Source: Manihot esculenta
Taxonomy: Eukaryota > Streptophyta > Magnoliopsida > Malpighiales > Euphorbiaceae
Assembly: GCF_001659605.2 (NCBI RefSeq)
Contig: NC_035164.2
Location: 6,098,543-6,162,542 of the forward strand
DNA: 64,000 bases
Direction of reading: 5' to 3'
The position numbers and the translations under genes are program-made. Within the stretch, counting starts at the first letter, position 1. Each line of letters opens with the position of its first letter. Below the pieces are notes generated by a model, which was given only the letters and a program-made list of their open reading frames with translations, was not told the DNA's origin and did not search any database. Below are positions 48,778 through 59,496 of the stretch, in pieces.

Positions 48778-51098
48778 TGTAACGCCCCGGAAATTCGGAC
48801 CGCTACCGGCGCTAGGATCCGGGTCGACTTAAGGCCGCCGGGACCCGTAGCAAGCCTGACATATAACCTGTAAACCTGTATAATCCCATACATGATCAAC
48901 CACATGCATAAAAATTAAAACTTTTCTTTCCATAAGCATCAACCAAACTCAACCTGTGCATAACATTAACATAACATTGATCCCTCTGTGGGATCTCATC
49001 TGTGCCCCCAATGGGCAACATAACATCTGTTGAGTTGGTATACATAAACATCATATAAATCTCTAAGATCATGTTTAAAAGGGATACAACAATCTATGGT
49101 CAAGCACACCTCTAACATCCATAAACATCATCTCATAACTATACTGATTAATACTTTACATTACAATTTGATCATGTCCATTGCTAGCTATTACATAAGC
49201 ATGACTTCTTTACTCTATCCGGACTCCTGCACTATACTGTACCTGCAAGCCTGGGGGTAAAGGAGAGGGGTGAGCTAAAAGCCCAGTGAGTAGAGCTATT
49301 AAAACACGTTAACACTATGCTCTATGAAATGCATCATAACACAAACAGTTCACATAAAGGTTGGGTGAACTCGTCACCAATTAGTCCAAGTTAACTCTGT
49401 GCCAGGCCTGTAGAATGGGGTCCTGGTCTTTCCTGTCAGAACATACATTACTTACCATATTCCCAGGGCCTCCTCTGGCTCCTGGTCTTCAAGTCCCATA
49501 ACCGTGCTAGACCATAGGATGGAATCCTGGTCTTTCCTTACTCTGTGCCAGGCCTGTAGACTGGGGCCTGGACTTGCTTACTCTGTGCCAGGCCTGTAGC
49601 ATGGGGCCTGGTCTTCCTGTCTTGGACTAACTGGGTCATCCGACATTCACCCACAACAACAATAATTTATGCAATGCGGCATATTCGTGAAAACTAATGC
49701 AATCATCCTATTGCATAATCATGATGCATGAAACATGATAAAGCATTTAATTTTAAAAGATTAAGTTTTAGTTCCACTCACCTCTGGCTGACTCTGACAA
49801 CACCGAAGCAGCTGAACTCACTGCTGGGGTCCGCGGTTCCTCGGGTCCGAACCTACACAGGTGGACTCAAATGAGGGACCAAACATACTTGAACATAACT
49901 ATAAACTACTCCCCAAAAACCCCCTAAAACATCATGAAAGCATCACATAAAAACATGCAAGAAATGGCTGAACAGGGCACTTTCGGCGGCAGGTTCGGCG
50001 GCCGAAAGTCCCTCCAGAGCCGAAAGTCAGGCAGGTTCGGCGGCACCTTCGGCGGCCGAAACTCCTAGACAGAGACGAAACTCATGCATGTTCGGCGGCA
50101 CTTTCGGCGGCCGAAACTGCCCGACAGAGACGAAAGTCTCCCTTTCGGGGGCAAGCTTCGGCAGCCGAAAGGCTGCCTTCCCAGCCATGTTCGGCGGCCG
50201 AAAGTGCCTTCGGCTGCCGAACCTGGTTCCTGCCAAGGGCAGAAACTTGGCTCCCTTTGCACATTTCGCCTCCAAACCTTAAATCATGCATATAGCTCAA
50301 CTAAAACATGCATACAAGTTCCTAGGGGTCTCAAAACATCAAATACCCCAACTACAACACTTCAAACATACTCAAGCAAGCCACATTGTTCAAAACATCA
50401 ATATAGACCCATAAACTCAACATATACCCTACATGCATTTCTACCCATAGATCTTGCATAAAACTTATTTAAAACACATAAGGAGCTTAAGATCGGCCCT
50501 TACCTCTTGAAGATCGAGAGGGAGACGACCTAAACTTGGAGATCCACGAAAATGAGCTCCTGAGTTCCCAAAGCTCCAAAACTTGTTTCAAAAGCTTAAA
50601 TCTTCCAAACCAAGTGAAAACAAGTGAACATCTTGAAAGATTTAGAGGAAGAACATCAAAAATAGGTGAGGGACGGCGGAGAGCTCACCTTGGTCGAAAA
50701 TGGGAAAAAGCTCGCCCGTTTTCGGCTAAGGGACCCTTTTATAGTGGCTGGCCAGACCACGTTCGGGGGCCGAATGTGCCTCCGTATGCATGCCATGTTC
50801 GGCGGCCGAACATGAGGTTCGGCGGCCGAACCTGGACTTCCCTCACTCATGCTTTCGGGGGCCTAACGTGCCTCCAAAATGCATGCATGTTCGGCGGCCG
50901 AACTTGACTTTCGGCGGCCGAACCTGGGTTTTCTCCAAAGACTTTTCATGTAAAAACTCATTTAATTTCTTACTTAAAAACATGAAATACATGAAAACAT
51001 TTCATAAAATCATAGTTTTACCCTTCTAGAGGTTTCCGACATCCTAGGTCCCACCGGACGGTAGGGATTCCGATACCGGAGTCTAGCCGGGTATTACA
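48778..51098 (-). repeat. 3' LTR of the Tekay-type element
   Basis: Contains repeated CTGTGCCAGGCCTGTAG units (49390-49610), two clusters of TTCGGCGGCCGAA (49994-50202 and 50798-50922) and a minus-strand TATA box, CTATAAAAGG, at 50735-50744. Open frames in the motif clusters are not taken as genes. Confidence 0.96.
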
Positions 51099-51110
51099 TT
51101 CTCCCCCCCT
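51099..51110 (-). other. Polypurine tract of the Tekay element
   Basis: AGGGGGGGAGAA on the minus strand, directly adjoining the 3' LTR. It primes plus-strand DNA synthesis in LTR elements. Confidence 0.85.
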
Positions 51111-51196
51111 TAAGAACATTCGTCCCCGAATGTTCCTCACCTAGTACATGCATATCATAAAACGTGACATACATACTAAACACGTAGAAACTAACC

Positions 51197-54100
51197 TTAA
51201 AAGAGATGAGGATATTGCCGGAGCATAGACTCCCGTGTCTCCCAAGTGCATTCTTCTATATTGTGGTGGTTCCACAGGACTTTCACCATCGGGATTTCCT
51301 TGTTTCTCAGCTTCCTGATCTGGGTGTCTAGGATCCGTACTGGCTGCTCAACATAGGTGAGATCCTCTTGGATCTCCACATCAGGCTCACTAAGAACCTT
51401 GCTCGGATCTGACACGAACTTTCTCAACATAGAAACATGGAAAACCGGATGGATTCTCTCCATTGAAGCAGGTAAATCCAGCTTGTACGATACATTCCCA
51501 ATCTTTTGCAAGACTTCGAAGGGTCCGATGTACCGCAGAGCCAGTTTACCCTTCTTCCCGAACCGAACCACTCCTTTCATTGGAGACACCTTGAGCAATA
51601 CCAGATCCCCCTCCTGAAACTCTACTAGCCTTCTGCGGATGTCTGCATAACTCTTCTGTCTGCTTGCAGCTGTTTTGATTCTTTCTCTGATCATGGGCAC
51701 CACCCTGCTGGTGATCTCTACTAGTTTGGGTCCTGCTAAGGACCTCTCTCCTACCTCTTCCCAGCAAACAGGTGATCTGCACTTCCTTCCATATAAAGCT
51801 TCATATGGGGCCATCCCGATGCTAGCATGATGACTGTTATTGTAGGCAAACTCCACCAAAGGTAGATGCTGCCTCCAAGAACCGCCAAAGTCCAGCACAC
51901 ACATTCTCAGCATATCTTCTATGGTCTGGATGGTCCTCTCTGACTGTCCGTCTGTCTGTGGATGGAAGGCAGTGCTAAAATCCAACCTAGTACCCATGGC
52001 ATTCTGCAGACTCCGCCAAAATCTGGAGGTGAACTGGGGCCCTCTATCTGACACGATAGAAACAGGAACCCCATGCAATCTGACTATCTCATCAACGTAC
52101 ACCTGCGCCAACTTGTCCACAGAATAGCCACTCCTGACAGGGATGAAGTGAGCAGATTTGGTGAGTCTGTCCACAATCACCCATATGGAGTCCACTCTGT
52201 TGGACGCCGCCGGTAACCCCACTACAAAATCCATAGCTATATTCTCCCATTTCCACTCTGGAATAGGTAGCGGGTTAAGCATTCCAGCCGGCTTCTGATG
52301 CTCCAGCTTCACCCTCTGACGCTCCAGCTTCACCCTCTGACAAACTTCGCAGGCTGACACAAACTGTGCCACTTCTCTCTTCATAGCTGGCCACCAATAC
52401 ACTTTCTTCAGATCCTGATACATTTTGGTGGCTCCGGGGTGAATGCTGTATCTTGCATTATGAGCCTCTCTCATAATGTCTCCTTTTAGCCCTATGTCAT
52501 CTGGTACACACAATCGACTCCCATAGCGGAGGATCCCCTTGTTGTCAAATCTGAACTCGCTGTCTTTGCCCGACTGAACAGTCCTGGCAATCTTTACTAA
52601 CTCTGGGTCCTCATGCTGTTTCTAAGCCACCTGCTCCAGAAACACGGGTGTCACTTTCATCTGAGCGACCAAGGCACCTGTACCAGACAACTCCAACTGT
52701 AGACCTTCCTCAATGAGCTTGTAAAACTCCTTCACCACTGGTCTTCTCTCTACCGTGATGTGGGATAGACTGCTTAGTGACTTCCGGCTTAGGGCGTCAG
52801 CCACAACATTCGCCTTACCCGGATGATACTGAATCTTGCAATCATAGTCACTCAGCAACTCTACCCATCTCCTCTGTCTCAAATTCAAATCCCTCTGACT
52901 CAAGATGTACTGCAAGCTTTTATGATCTGTGAAGATCTCACATCTTACCCCATAGAGGTAATGCCTCCACATCTTGAGTGCAAAGATTACTGCTGCCATC
53001 TCAAGGTCATGTGTGGGGTAATTCAACTCATGCTTCTTTAGCTGCCTAGAAGCATAAGCAATCACCCTCTCATTCTGCATAAGCACACAACCCAGTCCCA
53101 CACGGGACGCATCACAAAAGACTGTAAAGTCTGCATCACTAGATGGCAGAGCTAAAACTGGTGCTGAAGTCAACCTCTTCTTAAGCTCTTCAAAACTCTC
53201 CTCGCACTGGTCGGTCCACACAAATTTCTGATTCTTCCTGGATAGTCTGGTCAGAGGAGCTGCTATCTTTGAGAAGTCCTGAACGAACCTCCTGTAGTAA
53301 CCTGCCAAACCCAAGAAACTCCTGATCTCTGTCACTGAAGTGGGTCGAGGCCAGTTAGCCACAGTCTCCGTCTTCTTGGGGTCTACCTCTATTCCATTCT
53401 CTGACACTACATGCCCCAAGAATGAAATGCTCCTCAGCCAGAACTCACACTTTGAGAACTTGGCATACAAGCCATGCTCCCTCAAGGTCTGCAAAACCAA
53501 CCGCAGATGATGGGCATTCTCCTCTGCATTCCTGGAATACACTAAGATATCATCTATGAAGACAATAACAAAGTGATCCAGGTACTGGCTAAACACTCTA
53601 TTCATGAGATCCATGAATGCTGCAGGGGCGTTAGTTAACCCGAACGGCATCACAAGGAACTCAAAATGCCCATATCTGGTCCTGAAAGCTGTCTTTGGTA
53701 CGTCCTCTTCCCTGATCCTCAACTGATGGTACCCCGATCTTAGATCTATTTTGGAGAAACAACCCGCTCCTGCTAGCTGGTCGAATAGATCGTCGATCCT
53801 TGGCAATGGGTACTTATTCTTGGTAGTGACTTTGTTCAACTGCCTGTAGTCGATACAAAGTCTAAGGGATCCATCCTTCTTTCTCACAAACAAAACTGGA
53901 GCACCCCAGGGTGAGGTACTCGGTCGGATGAAGCCCTTGTCTACCAGCTCCTGTAACTGCTCCTTCAACTCTTTCAATTCTGCTGGCGCCATCCTGTAGG
54001 GAGGGATAGAGATCGGTCGGGTTCCAGGCATCAGTTCTATCTCGAACTCTATCTCCCTAGCAGGTGGTAAACCTGGCAGCTCGTCTGGGAACACATCTAA

Positions 54101-54475
54101 GAACTCTCTAACCACTGGCACCGAGGCGGGCTCTCTGACCTGACTATTAAGCTCTCTCACATGAGCCAAATACCCCTGACATCCCTTCCTAAGCAACCTA
54201 CGAGCCTGAAGAGCTGAGATCATACCTCTAGGTGTACCCCTCCTGTCTCCTCTGAAGACGACCTCTGATCCATCCTGACCTCTGAACCTGACTACCTTGT
54301 CCCTGCAGTCCAAGGTAGCACCATGGGTAGATAACCAGTCCATCCCTAGAATGACGTCAAAATCTGTCAAATCTAGAACCACTAGGTCGGCGGACATGCA
54401 TCTCCCCTCAACAAAAACTGGACTACACTGACAGACTGACTCTGCCACTGATGGATCATACTTGGGTCCACTGAC
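51197..54475 (-). pseudogene. pol of the Tekay element (protease end, RT, RNase H, integrase, chromodomain) with one internal stop
   Basis: In frame with gag. The rest of protease ([18 protein letters not shown]) is followed by RT with [14 protein letters not shown] and the [10 protein letters not shown] catalytic box. RNase H has [13 protein letters not shown] and [15 protein letters not shown] at 52622-52624 then interrupts 36 codons before the next long open part. Integrase has its HHCC finger (H..IHPGATKMYQ, then CEVCQ) and DDE core (MDFVVGLP, SDRGPQF, SERTIQ). A C-terminal chromodomain (ILDTQIRKLRNKEIPMVKVL) marks it as a chromovirus. A 21-bp in-frame duplication doubles RVKLE(R/H)Q after the zinc finger. 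Frame otherwise intact. Confidence 0.92.
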
Positions 54476-56245
54476 CTAGAGAGGACACTCTAACTCAGAG
54501 ATCATCAATCCCAACCTCTCTACGGCCCTCGGAGCAATAAAAGAATGAGATGCACCAGGGTCCATCAATGCATATACATCCGAACATCCAATGACGAGAT
54601 TACCTGCCACCACGGTGTTGGATGCGTCTGCCTCCTGCTGTGTCATTGTGAAGATCCGTGCTGGGGCTGACGGACCTTCTCCTCTGAAACCCGCTGAAGA
54701 AGAGGCTGCTCCTCTCCCTCTACCTCTGCCACTGGCCTGAGTCATGGCTGGAGCTGCTGGCTGCGCTACACTGCCTGAAGCTGTCTGCTGGGACTGAGCC
54801 ATTGGGGCCACTCTTGGACAGTCTCGAGCTATATGCCCCTCCTGACCACATCTGAAGCAGGCGTTCGTCCCAAACCGACATACTCCCTTGTGTGGTCTAT
54901 CACACCTTGTACAAACTGCATTATCCGCACCAGAGCTTGAGCCACTTCCAAATCCCAGACTGGACTTAACCTTGTTCCAGAACTTATTCTTCTTGCCCTT
55001 GGGTTTACTCCATCTCTTACTGCCTGAAGCTGCTGCACTAAGGGTAGAGGGATCTAACTTTCCCCCACCCGGAGTTTTAGAACCAGAAGCTTGTGCCACT
55101 GTCTGTTTAACTGTCCCCTGAATAATGGCACTAGCCTCCATTCTCCTAGCCATGTCTACTATGGCGTGAAAACTCTCTCTATCTGCTGACTGTACCAAGG
55201 AGGAATACCTGGGATGGAGCTTCATGATATACCTCCTCGACTTCTTCTGGTCTGTGCTAAGGTCTTGCCCTGCAAATGGCAGCAACTCCATAAACCTGTC
55301 GGTATATTCGTCTACACTCATGTCATCAGTTTGCCTCAACTGCTCGAATTCTATCATCTTCAATTCCCTTGAACTATCAGGGAAAGCCCATCCTGCAAAC
55401 TCATTTGCAAACTCTTCCCAAGTCATGTTGTCCACTCTCGGGTTCACATAATTTTTGAACCACTCCCGTGCCTTTTTGCACTTAAGCGTGAACCCGGCCA
55501 TCTGAATGGCTCTACTGTCATCCGCCCCTATCTCATCTGTAATTGCCTTGACCCGCTCCAAGTACACGAACGGATCACCACCGGTCTCAAACTGGGGAGC
55601 ACCCAGCTTCATATAGTCTGTCATCTTAACCTTGCTCCCACTGGCTGAGCTAGGTCTAGGTGGTTGAGCAACTGGGGCTGCTGGTTCCGCAGGTGGTGGA
55701 GGTGGTGCAACATTTTCGGAGGTAGGGTTTGCTGGATTTGGATGGTAGGGTGGAGGTGGATACATTGGGTACTGAGAGTATGGTGGGTAGTATGGTGGGT
55801 ATGGCATCTGTGTGGGATAAGGGGTGAAACTAGGGTAATCCGATGTACCTCCCATCGAATACCCGGGATGTTGTGAGAAATGTGGGTAGTGAGGTGGCTG
55901 TACAAATCCCGAGGCCTGAGTGCCTCCTTGGGATTCTCCCATTCCTTCTTCTGACATACTGACTCCCAAACTGCCATCCCTCCTCTGTTCCACGTCCATA
56001 TCATCCCCCATATCCTCAGACGCTCCTCCCTGAACTGTTCCTCTGACTGATCTGCTTCTACCCAGATCCAGAGACCTTCTAGGGTCTCTTGCTACTCTGT
56101 CCCTGTTGGACCTGCTTGACATTGCCCTAGGCAATGTAGGAGGACGGGCGCTCATGCCCTCATCCTCAGGTGGTACTCCAGTCAATCTTGCTGATCGACG
56201 AGTTCCTCTCATCCTGTTTTCTGAAAAACAGTACACATCAAGCAA
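54476..56245 (-). CDS. gag and start of protease of the Tekay element
   Basis: 589 codons. A Pro/Tyr-rich N-terminal part (PYPPYYPPYSQYPMYPPPPY) precedes the capsid core (EWFKNYVNPRVDNMTWEEF, then VDEYTDRFMELLPFAGQDL). A zinc knuckle CFRCGQEGHIARDC, which binds RNA during packaging, follows, and then the protease active site MDPGASHSFI. DPG is the usual form in this lineage. The more likely start is the internal Met at codon 12 (MRGTRRSARL). The frame is stopped by TAG at 54476-54478, after the protease active site and well inside the protease. The same frame continues without a shift into pol, so one nonsense change separates them. Confidence 0.9.
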   Translation of the reverse strand: MLDVYCFSENRMRGTRRSARLTGVPPEDEGMSARPPTLPRAMSSRSNRDRVARDPRRSLDLGRSRSVRGTVQGGASEDMGDDMDVEQRRDGSLGVSMSEEGMGESQGGTQASGFVQPPHYPHFSQHPGYSMGGTSDYPSFTPYPTQMPYPPYYPPYSQYPMYPPPPYHPNPANPTSENVAPPPPPAEPAAPVAQPPRPSSASGSKVKMTDYMKLGAPQFETGGDPFVYLERVKAITDEIGADDSRAIQMAGFTLKCKKAREWFKNYVNPRVDNMTWEEFANEFAGWAFPDSSRELKMIEFEQLRQTDDMSVDEYTDRFMELLPFAGQDLSTDQKKSRRYIMKLHPRYSSLVQSADRESFHAIVDMARRMEASAIIQGTVKQTVAQASGSKTPGGGKLDPSTLSAAASGSKRWSKPKGKKNKFWNKVKSSLGFGSGSSSGADNAVCTRCDRPHKGVCRFGTNACFRCGQEGHIARDCPRVAPMAQSQQTASGSVAQPAAPAMTQASGRGRGRGAASSSAGFRGEGPSAPARIFTMTQQEADASNTVVAGNLVIGCSDVYALMDPGASHSFIAPRAVERLGLMISELECPL

Positions 56246-56469
56246 GCATTAGCATCATATGGTTCATGTGGGCACACATGAACCCTCATCACATACATCA
56301 CATATCATAGCATATCATTAATGCACATGCATATTATCATGGCATTTCACATCATCATGCAAGACAGGACTCCACATCCTATCCTAGTGGACATGATCTT
56401 TTCCTATTGTGCTTGACCTTCTATAACATCTATGAGCCCGACACTCTAGGTCCGACCATATGAACCTAG

Positions 56470-56482
56470 GGCTCTGATACCA
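56470..56482 (-). other. Primer-binding site of the Tekay element
   Basis: TGGTATCAGAGCC on the minus strand, complementary to the 3' end of initiator-Met tRNA. A 3-bp spacer separates it from the LTR. Confidence 0.9.
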
Positions 56483-56485
56483 TTC

Positions 56486-58806
56486 TGTAACGCCCCGGAA
56501 ATCCGGACCGCTACCGGCGCTAGGATCCGGGTCGACTTAAGGCCGCCGGGACCCGTAGCAAGCCTGACATATAACCTGTAAACCTGTATAATCCCATACA
56601 TGATCAACCACATGCATAAAAATTAAAACTTTTCTTTCCATAAGCATCAACCAAACTCAACCTGTGCATAACATTAACATAACATTGATCCCTCTGTGGG
56701 ATCTCATCTGTGCCCCCAATGGGCAACATAACATCTGTTGAGTTGGTATACATAAACATCATATAAATCTCTAAGATCATGTTTAAAAGGGATACAACAA
56801 TCTATGGTCAAGCACACCTCTAACATCCATAAACATCATCTCATAACTATACTGATTAATACTTTACATTACAATTTGATCATGTCCATTGCTAGCTATT
56901 ACATAAGCATGACTTCTTTACTCTATCCGGACTCCTGCACTATACTGTACCTGCAAGCCTGGGGGTAAAGGAGAGGGGTGAGCTAAAAGCCCAGTGAGTA
57001 GAGCTATTAAAACACGTTAACACTATGCTCTATGAAATGCATCATAACACAAACAGTTCACATAAAGGTTGGGTGAACTCGTCACCAATTAGTCCAAGTT
57101 AACTCTGTGCCAGGCCTGTAGAATGGGGTCCTGGTCTTTCCTGTCAGAACATACATTACTTACCATATTCCCAGGGCCTCCTCTGGCTCCTGGTCTTCAA
57201 GTCCCATAACCGTGCTAGACCATAGGATGGAATCCTGGTCTTTCCTTACTCTGTGCCAGGCCTGTAGACTGGGGCCTGGACTTGCTTACTCTGTGCCAGG
57301 CCTGTAGCATGGGGCCTGGTCTTCCTGTCTTGGACTAACTGGGTCATCCGACATTCACCCACAACAACAATAATTTATGCAATGCGGCATATTCGTGAAA
57401 ACTAATGCAATCATCCTATTGCATAATCATGATGCATGAAACATGATAAAGCATTTAATTTTAAAAGATTAAGTTTTAGTTCCACTCACCTCTGGCTGAC
57501 TCTGACAACACCGAAGCAGCTGAACTCACTGCTGGGGTCCGCGGTTCCTCGGGTCCGAACCTACACAGGTGGACTCAAATGAGGGACCAAACATACTTGA
57601 ACATAACTATAAACTACTCCCCAAAAAACCCCTAAAACATCCTGAAAGCATCACATAAAAACATGCAAGAAATGGCTGAACAGGGCACTTTCGGCGGCAG
57701 GTTCGGCGGCCGAAAGTCCCTCCAGAGCCGAAAGTCAGGCAGGTTCGGCGGCACCTTCGGCGGCCGAAACTCCTAGACAGAGACGAAACTCATGCATGTT
57801 CGGCAGCACTTTCGGCGGCCGAAACTGCCCGACAGAGACGAAAGTCTCCCTTTCGGGGGCAAGCTTCGGCAGCCGAAAGGCTGCCTTCCCAGCCATGTTC
57901 GGCGGCCGAAAGTGCCTTCGGCTGCCGAACCTGGTTCCTGCCAAGGGCAGAAACTTGGCTCCCTTTGCACATTTCGCCTCCAAACCTTAAATCATGCATA
58001 TAGCTCAACTAAAACATGCATACAAGTTCCTAGGGGTCTCAAAACATCAAATACCCCAACTACAACACTTCAAACATACTCAAGCAAGCCACATTGTTCA
58101 AAACATCAATATAGACCCATAAACTCAACATATACCCTACATGCATTTCTACCCATAGATCTTGCATAAAACTTATTTAAAACACATAAGGAGCTTAAGA
58201 TCGGCCCTTACCTCTTGAAGATCGAGAGGGAGACGACCTAAACTTGGAGATCCACGAAAATGAGCTCCTGGGTTCCCAAAGCTCCAAAACTTGTTTCAAA
58301 AGCTTAAATCTTCCAAACCAAGTGAAAACAAGTGAACATCTTGAAAGATTTAGAGGAAGAACATCAAAAATGGGTGAGGGACGGCGGAGAGCTCACCTTG
58401 GTCGAAAATGGGAAAAAGCTCGCCCATTTTTGGCTAAGGGACCCTTTTATAGTGGCTGGCCAGACCACGTTCGGGGGCCGAATGTGCCTCCGTATGCATG
58501 CCATGTTCGGCGGCCGAACATGAGGTTCGGCGGCCGAACCTGGACTTCCCTCACTCATGCTTTCGGGGGCCTAACGTGCCTCCAAAATGCATGCATGTTC
58601 GGCGGCCGAACTTGACTTTCGGCGGCCGAACCTGGGTTTTCTCCAAAGACTTTTCATGTAAAAACTCATTTAATTTCTTACTTAAAAACATGAAATACAT
58701 GAAAACATTTCATAAAATCATAGTTTTACCCTTCTAGAGGTTTCCGACATCCGAGGTCCCACCGGACGGTAGGGATTCCGATACCGGAGTCTAGCCGGGT
58801 ATTACA
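56486..58806 (-). repeat. 5' LTR of the Tekay-type element
   Basis: Same length and structure as 48778-51098. The TATA box CTATAAAAGG at 58443-58452 (minus) should drive the element's transcript. Confidence 0.96.
58443..58452 (-). promoter_or_regulatory. TATA box of the Tekay 5' LTR
   Basis: CTATAAAAGG on the minus strand. The second GGCCGAA-motif cluster of this LTR lies just upstream in transcription direction (58506-58630), and the gag-pol frame lies downstream. Confidence 0.65.
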
Positions 58807-59187
58807 CATGGAGCAGGCGCCTGACACATCCGTATATATGGAGCTAGGCGACAGAAGACAGCTTGCATTGTGGCAGAGAGACAGATATATATCACGGTAG
58901 AGGCCACGCAGAAGGGACTCTCTCTTCTTCTTCCTTCTCCTTCCTGGACACCATTTTTATTCTTTCTGCAACCCTTGCCTAAATATACTACTTTGAGCCA
59001 TAAAATCTGACTTGAGCGTCGGAGGGCCTCCACCGGGGCACTCCCGGTAGGCCCTTGACTATTCTTTCTTATTTTACAGGTCCTTTCACCAGGTAGAGCA
59101 TGGAGAGACCCATCAAAGAGCCCAGCAAGAAGGGACCCAGAAGAAAGCCAGATCTATCATGGACCAGGAAGAGGAACAGATTTATCA
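58807..59187 (+). repeat. Right (3') LTR of the outer element, second part
   Basis: Begins with the second CATGG copy, the target duplication of the Tekay insertion, and runs to GATTTATCA. Matches about 42872-43254. Confidence 0.95.
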
Positions 59188-59496
59188 ATATTAAAATATG
59201 TTACCTTTTAATAGTATTATTATAAAAATTTTAATAATTTTATAAAACTTGAATTTTTTTTTCTTTTTTATGAAATCGTTATAATTTTTGTGAGTCAGAA
59301 TTTTTTTTTTGAAATATTTTGAATTATATTAAAAATCATTATAAGAATTTAAACGGAAAAGGATTAAGAATTTAAAATTTTACATAAAAATTTTGAATTA
59401 TCTACCTAATAAGATTATTTTTTAATTTTAACTAAAATTATCTATTAAAATAATCTCATCAATAAAAGTATAAAAATATTTAAGTCATATGATATT

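Larger units (their letters stand above)
48778..58806 (-). mobile_element. Tekay/Del-type chromovirus (Ty3/gypsy), nearly complete, nested in the outer LTR
   Basis: 10,029 bp on the minus strand. The LTRs are 56486-58806 (5') and 48778-51098 (3'), each 2321 bp, TGTAAC...TTACA in plus-strand reading. The target duplication is CATGG at 48773-48777 and 58807-58811. The primer-binding site TGGTATCAGAGCC (initiator-Met tRNA) is 56470-56482 and the polypurine tract AGGGGGGGAGAA is 51099-51110, both on the minus strand. Gag, protease, RT, RNase H, integrase and chromodomain follow in one frame (56245 to 51197), broken by two TAG codons. By eye the LTRs differ at about nine of 2321 positions, so the insertion is recent. 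Confidence 0.96.
42573..59187 (+). mobile_element. Outer LTR retrotransposon, non-autonomous, carrying host gene pieces and a nested Tekay element
   Basis: The LTRs start TGATGATCGCTG and end GATTTATCA. The target duplication is ATATT (42568-42572 and 59188-59192), and the paralogous flank at 24610 supports a single site. Primer-binding site TGGCGCCGTCTGTGGGAA lies 2 bp after the left LTR, and a purine-rich GGAGATAAAGGGG lies just before the right LTR. The interior (43275-48473) has no gag or pol motif. It holds CCGACCTC/GAGGTCGG-rich non-coding sequence, a captured SAP30-like fragment and two tandem-repeat blocks. Without pol it must have been mobilised in trans. The two LTRs differ at about 15 of 682 positions by eye. 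Confidence 0.93.

Noticed and set aside
50027..50461. Overlapping open frames on both strands in the Tekay LTR
   Set aside because: They lie over the GGCCGAA motif cluster, occur identically in both LTRs and have no domain.
54476..54478. Programmed stop-codon readthrough between gag and pol
   Set aside because: The TAG lies inside protease, after its active site, not at a gag-pol boundary, and a second TAG lies in pol. Mutation is simpler.
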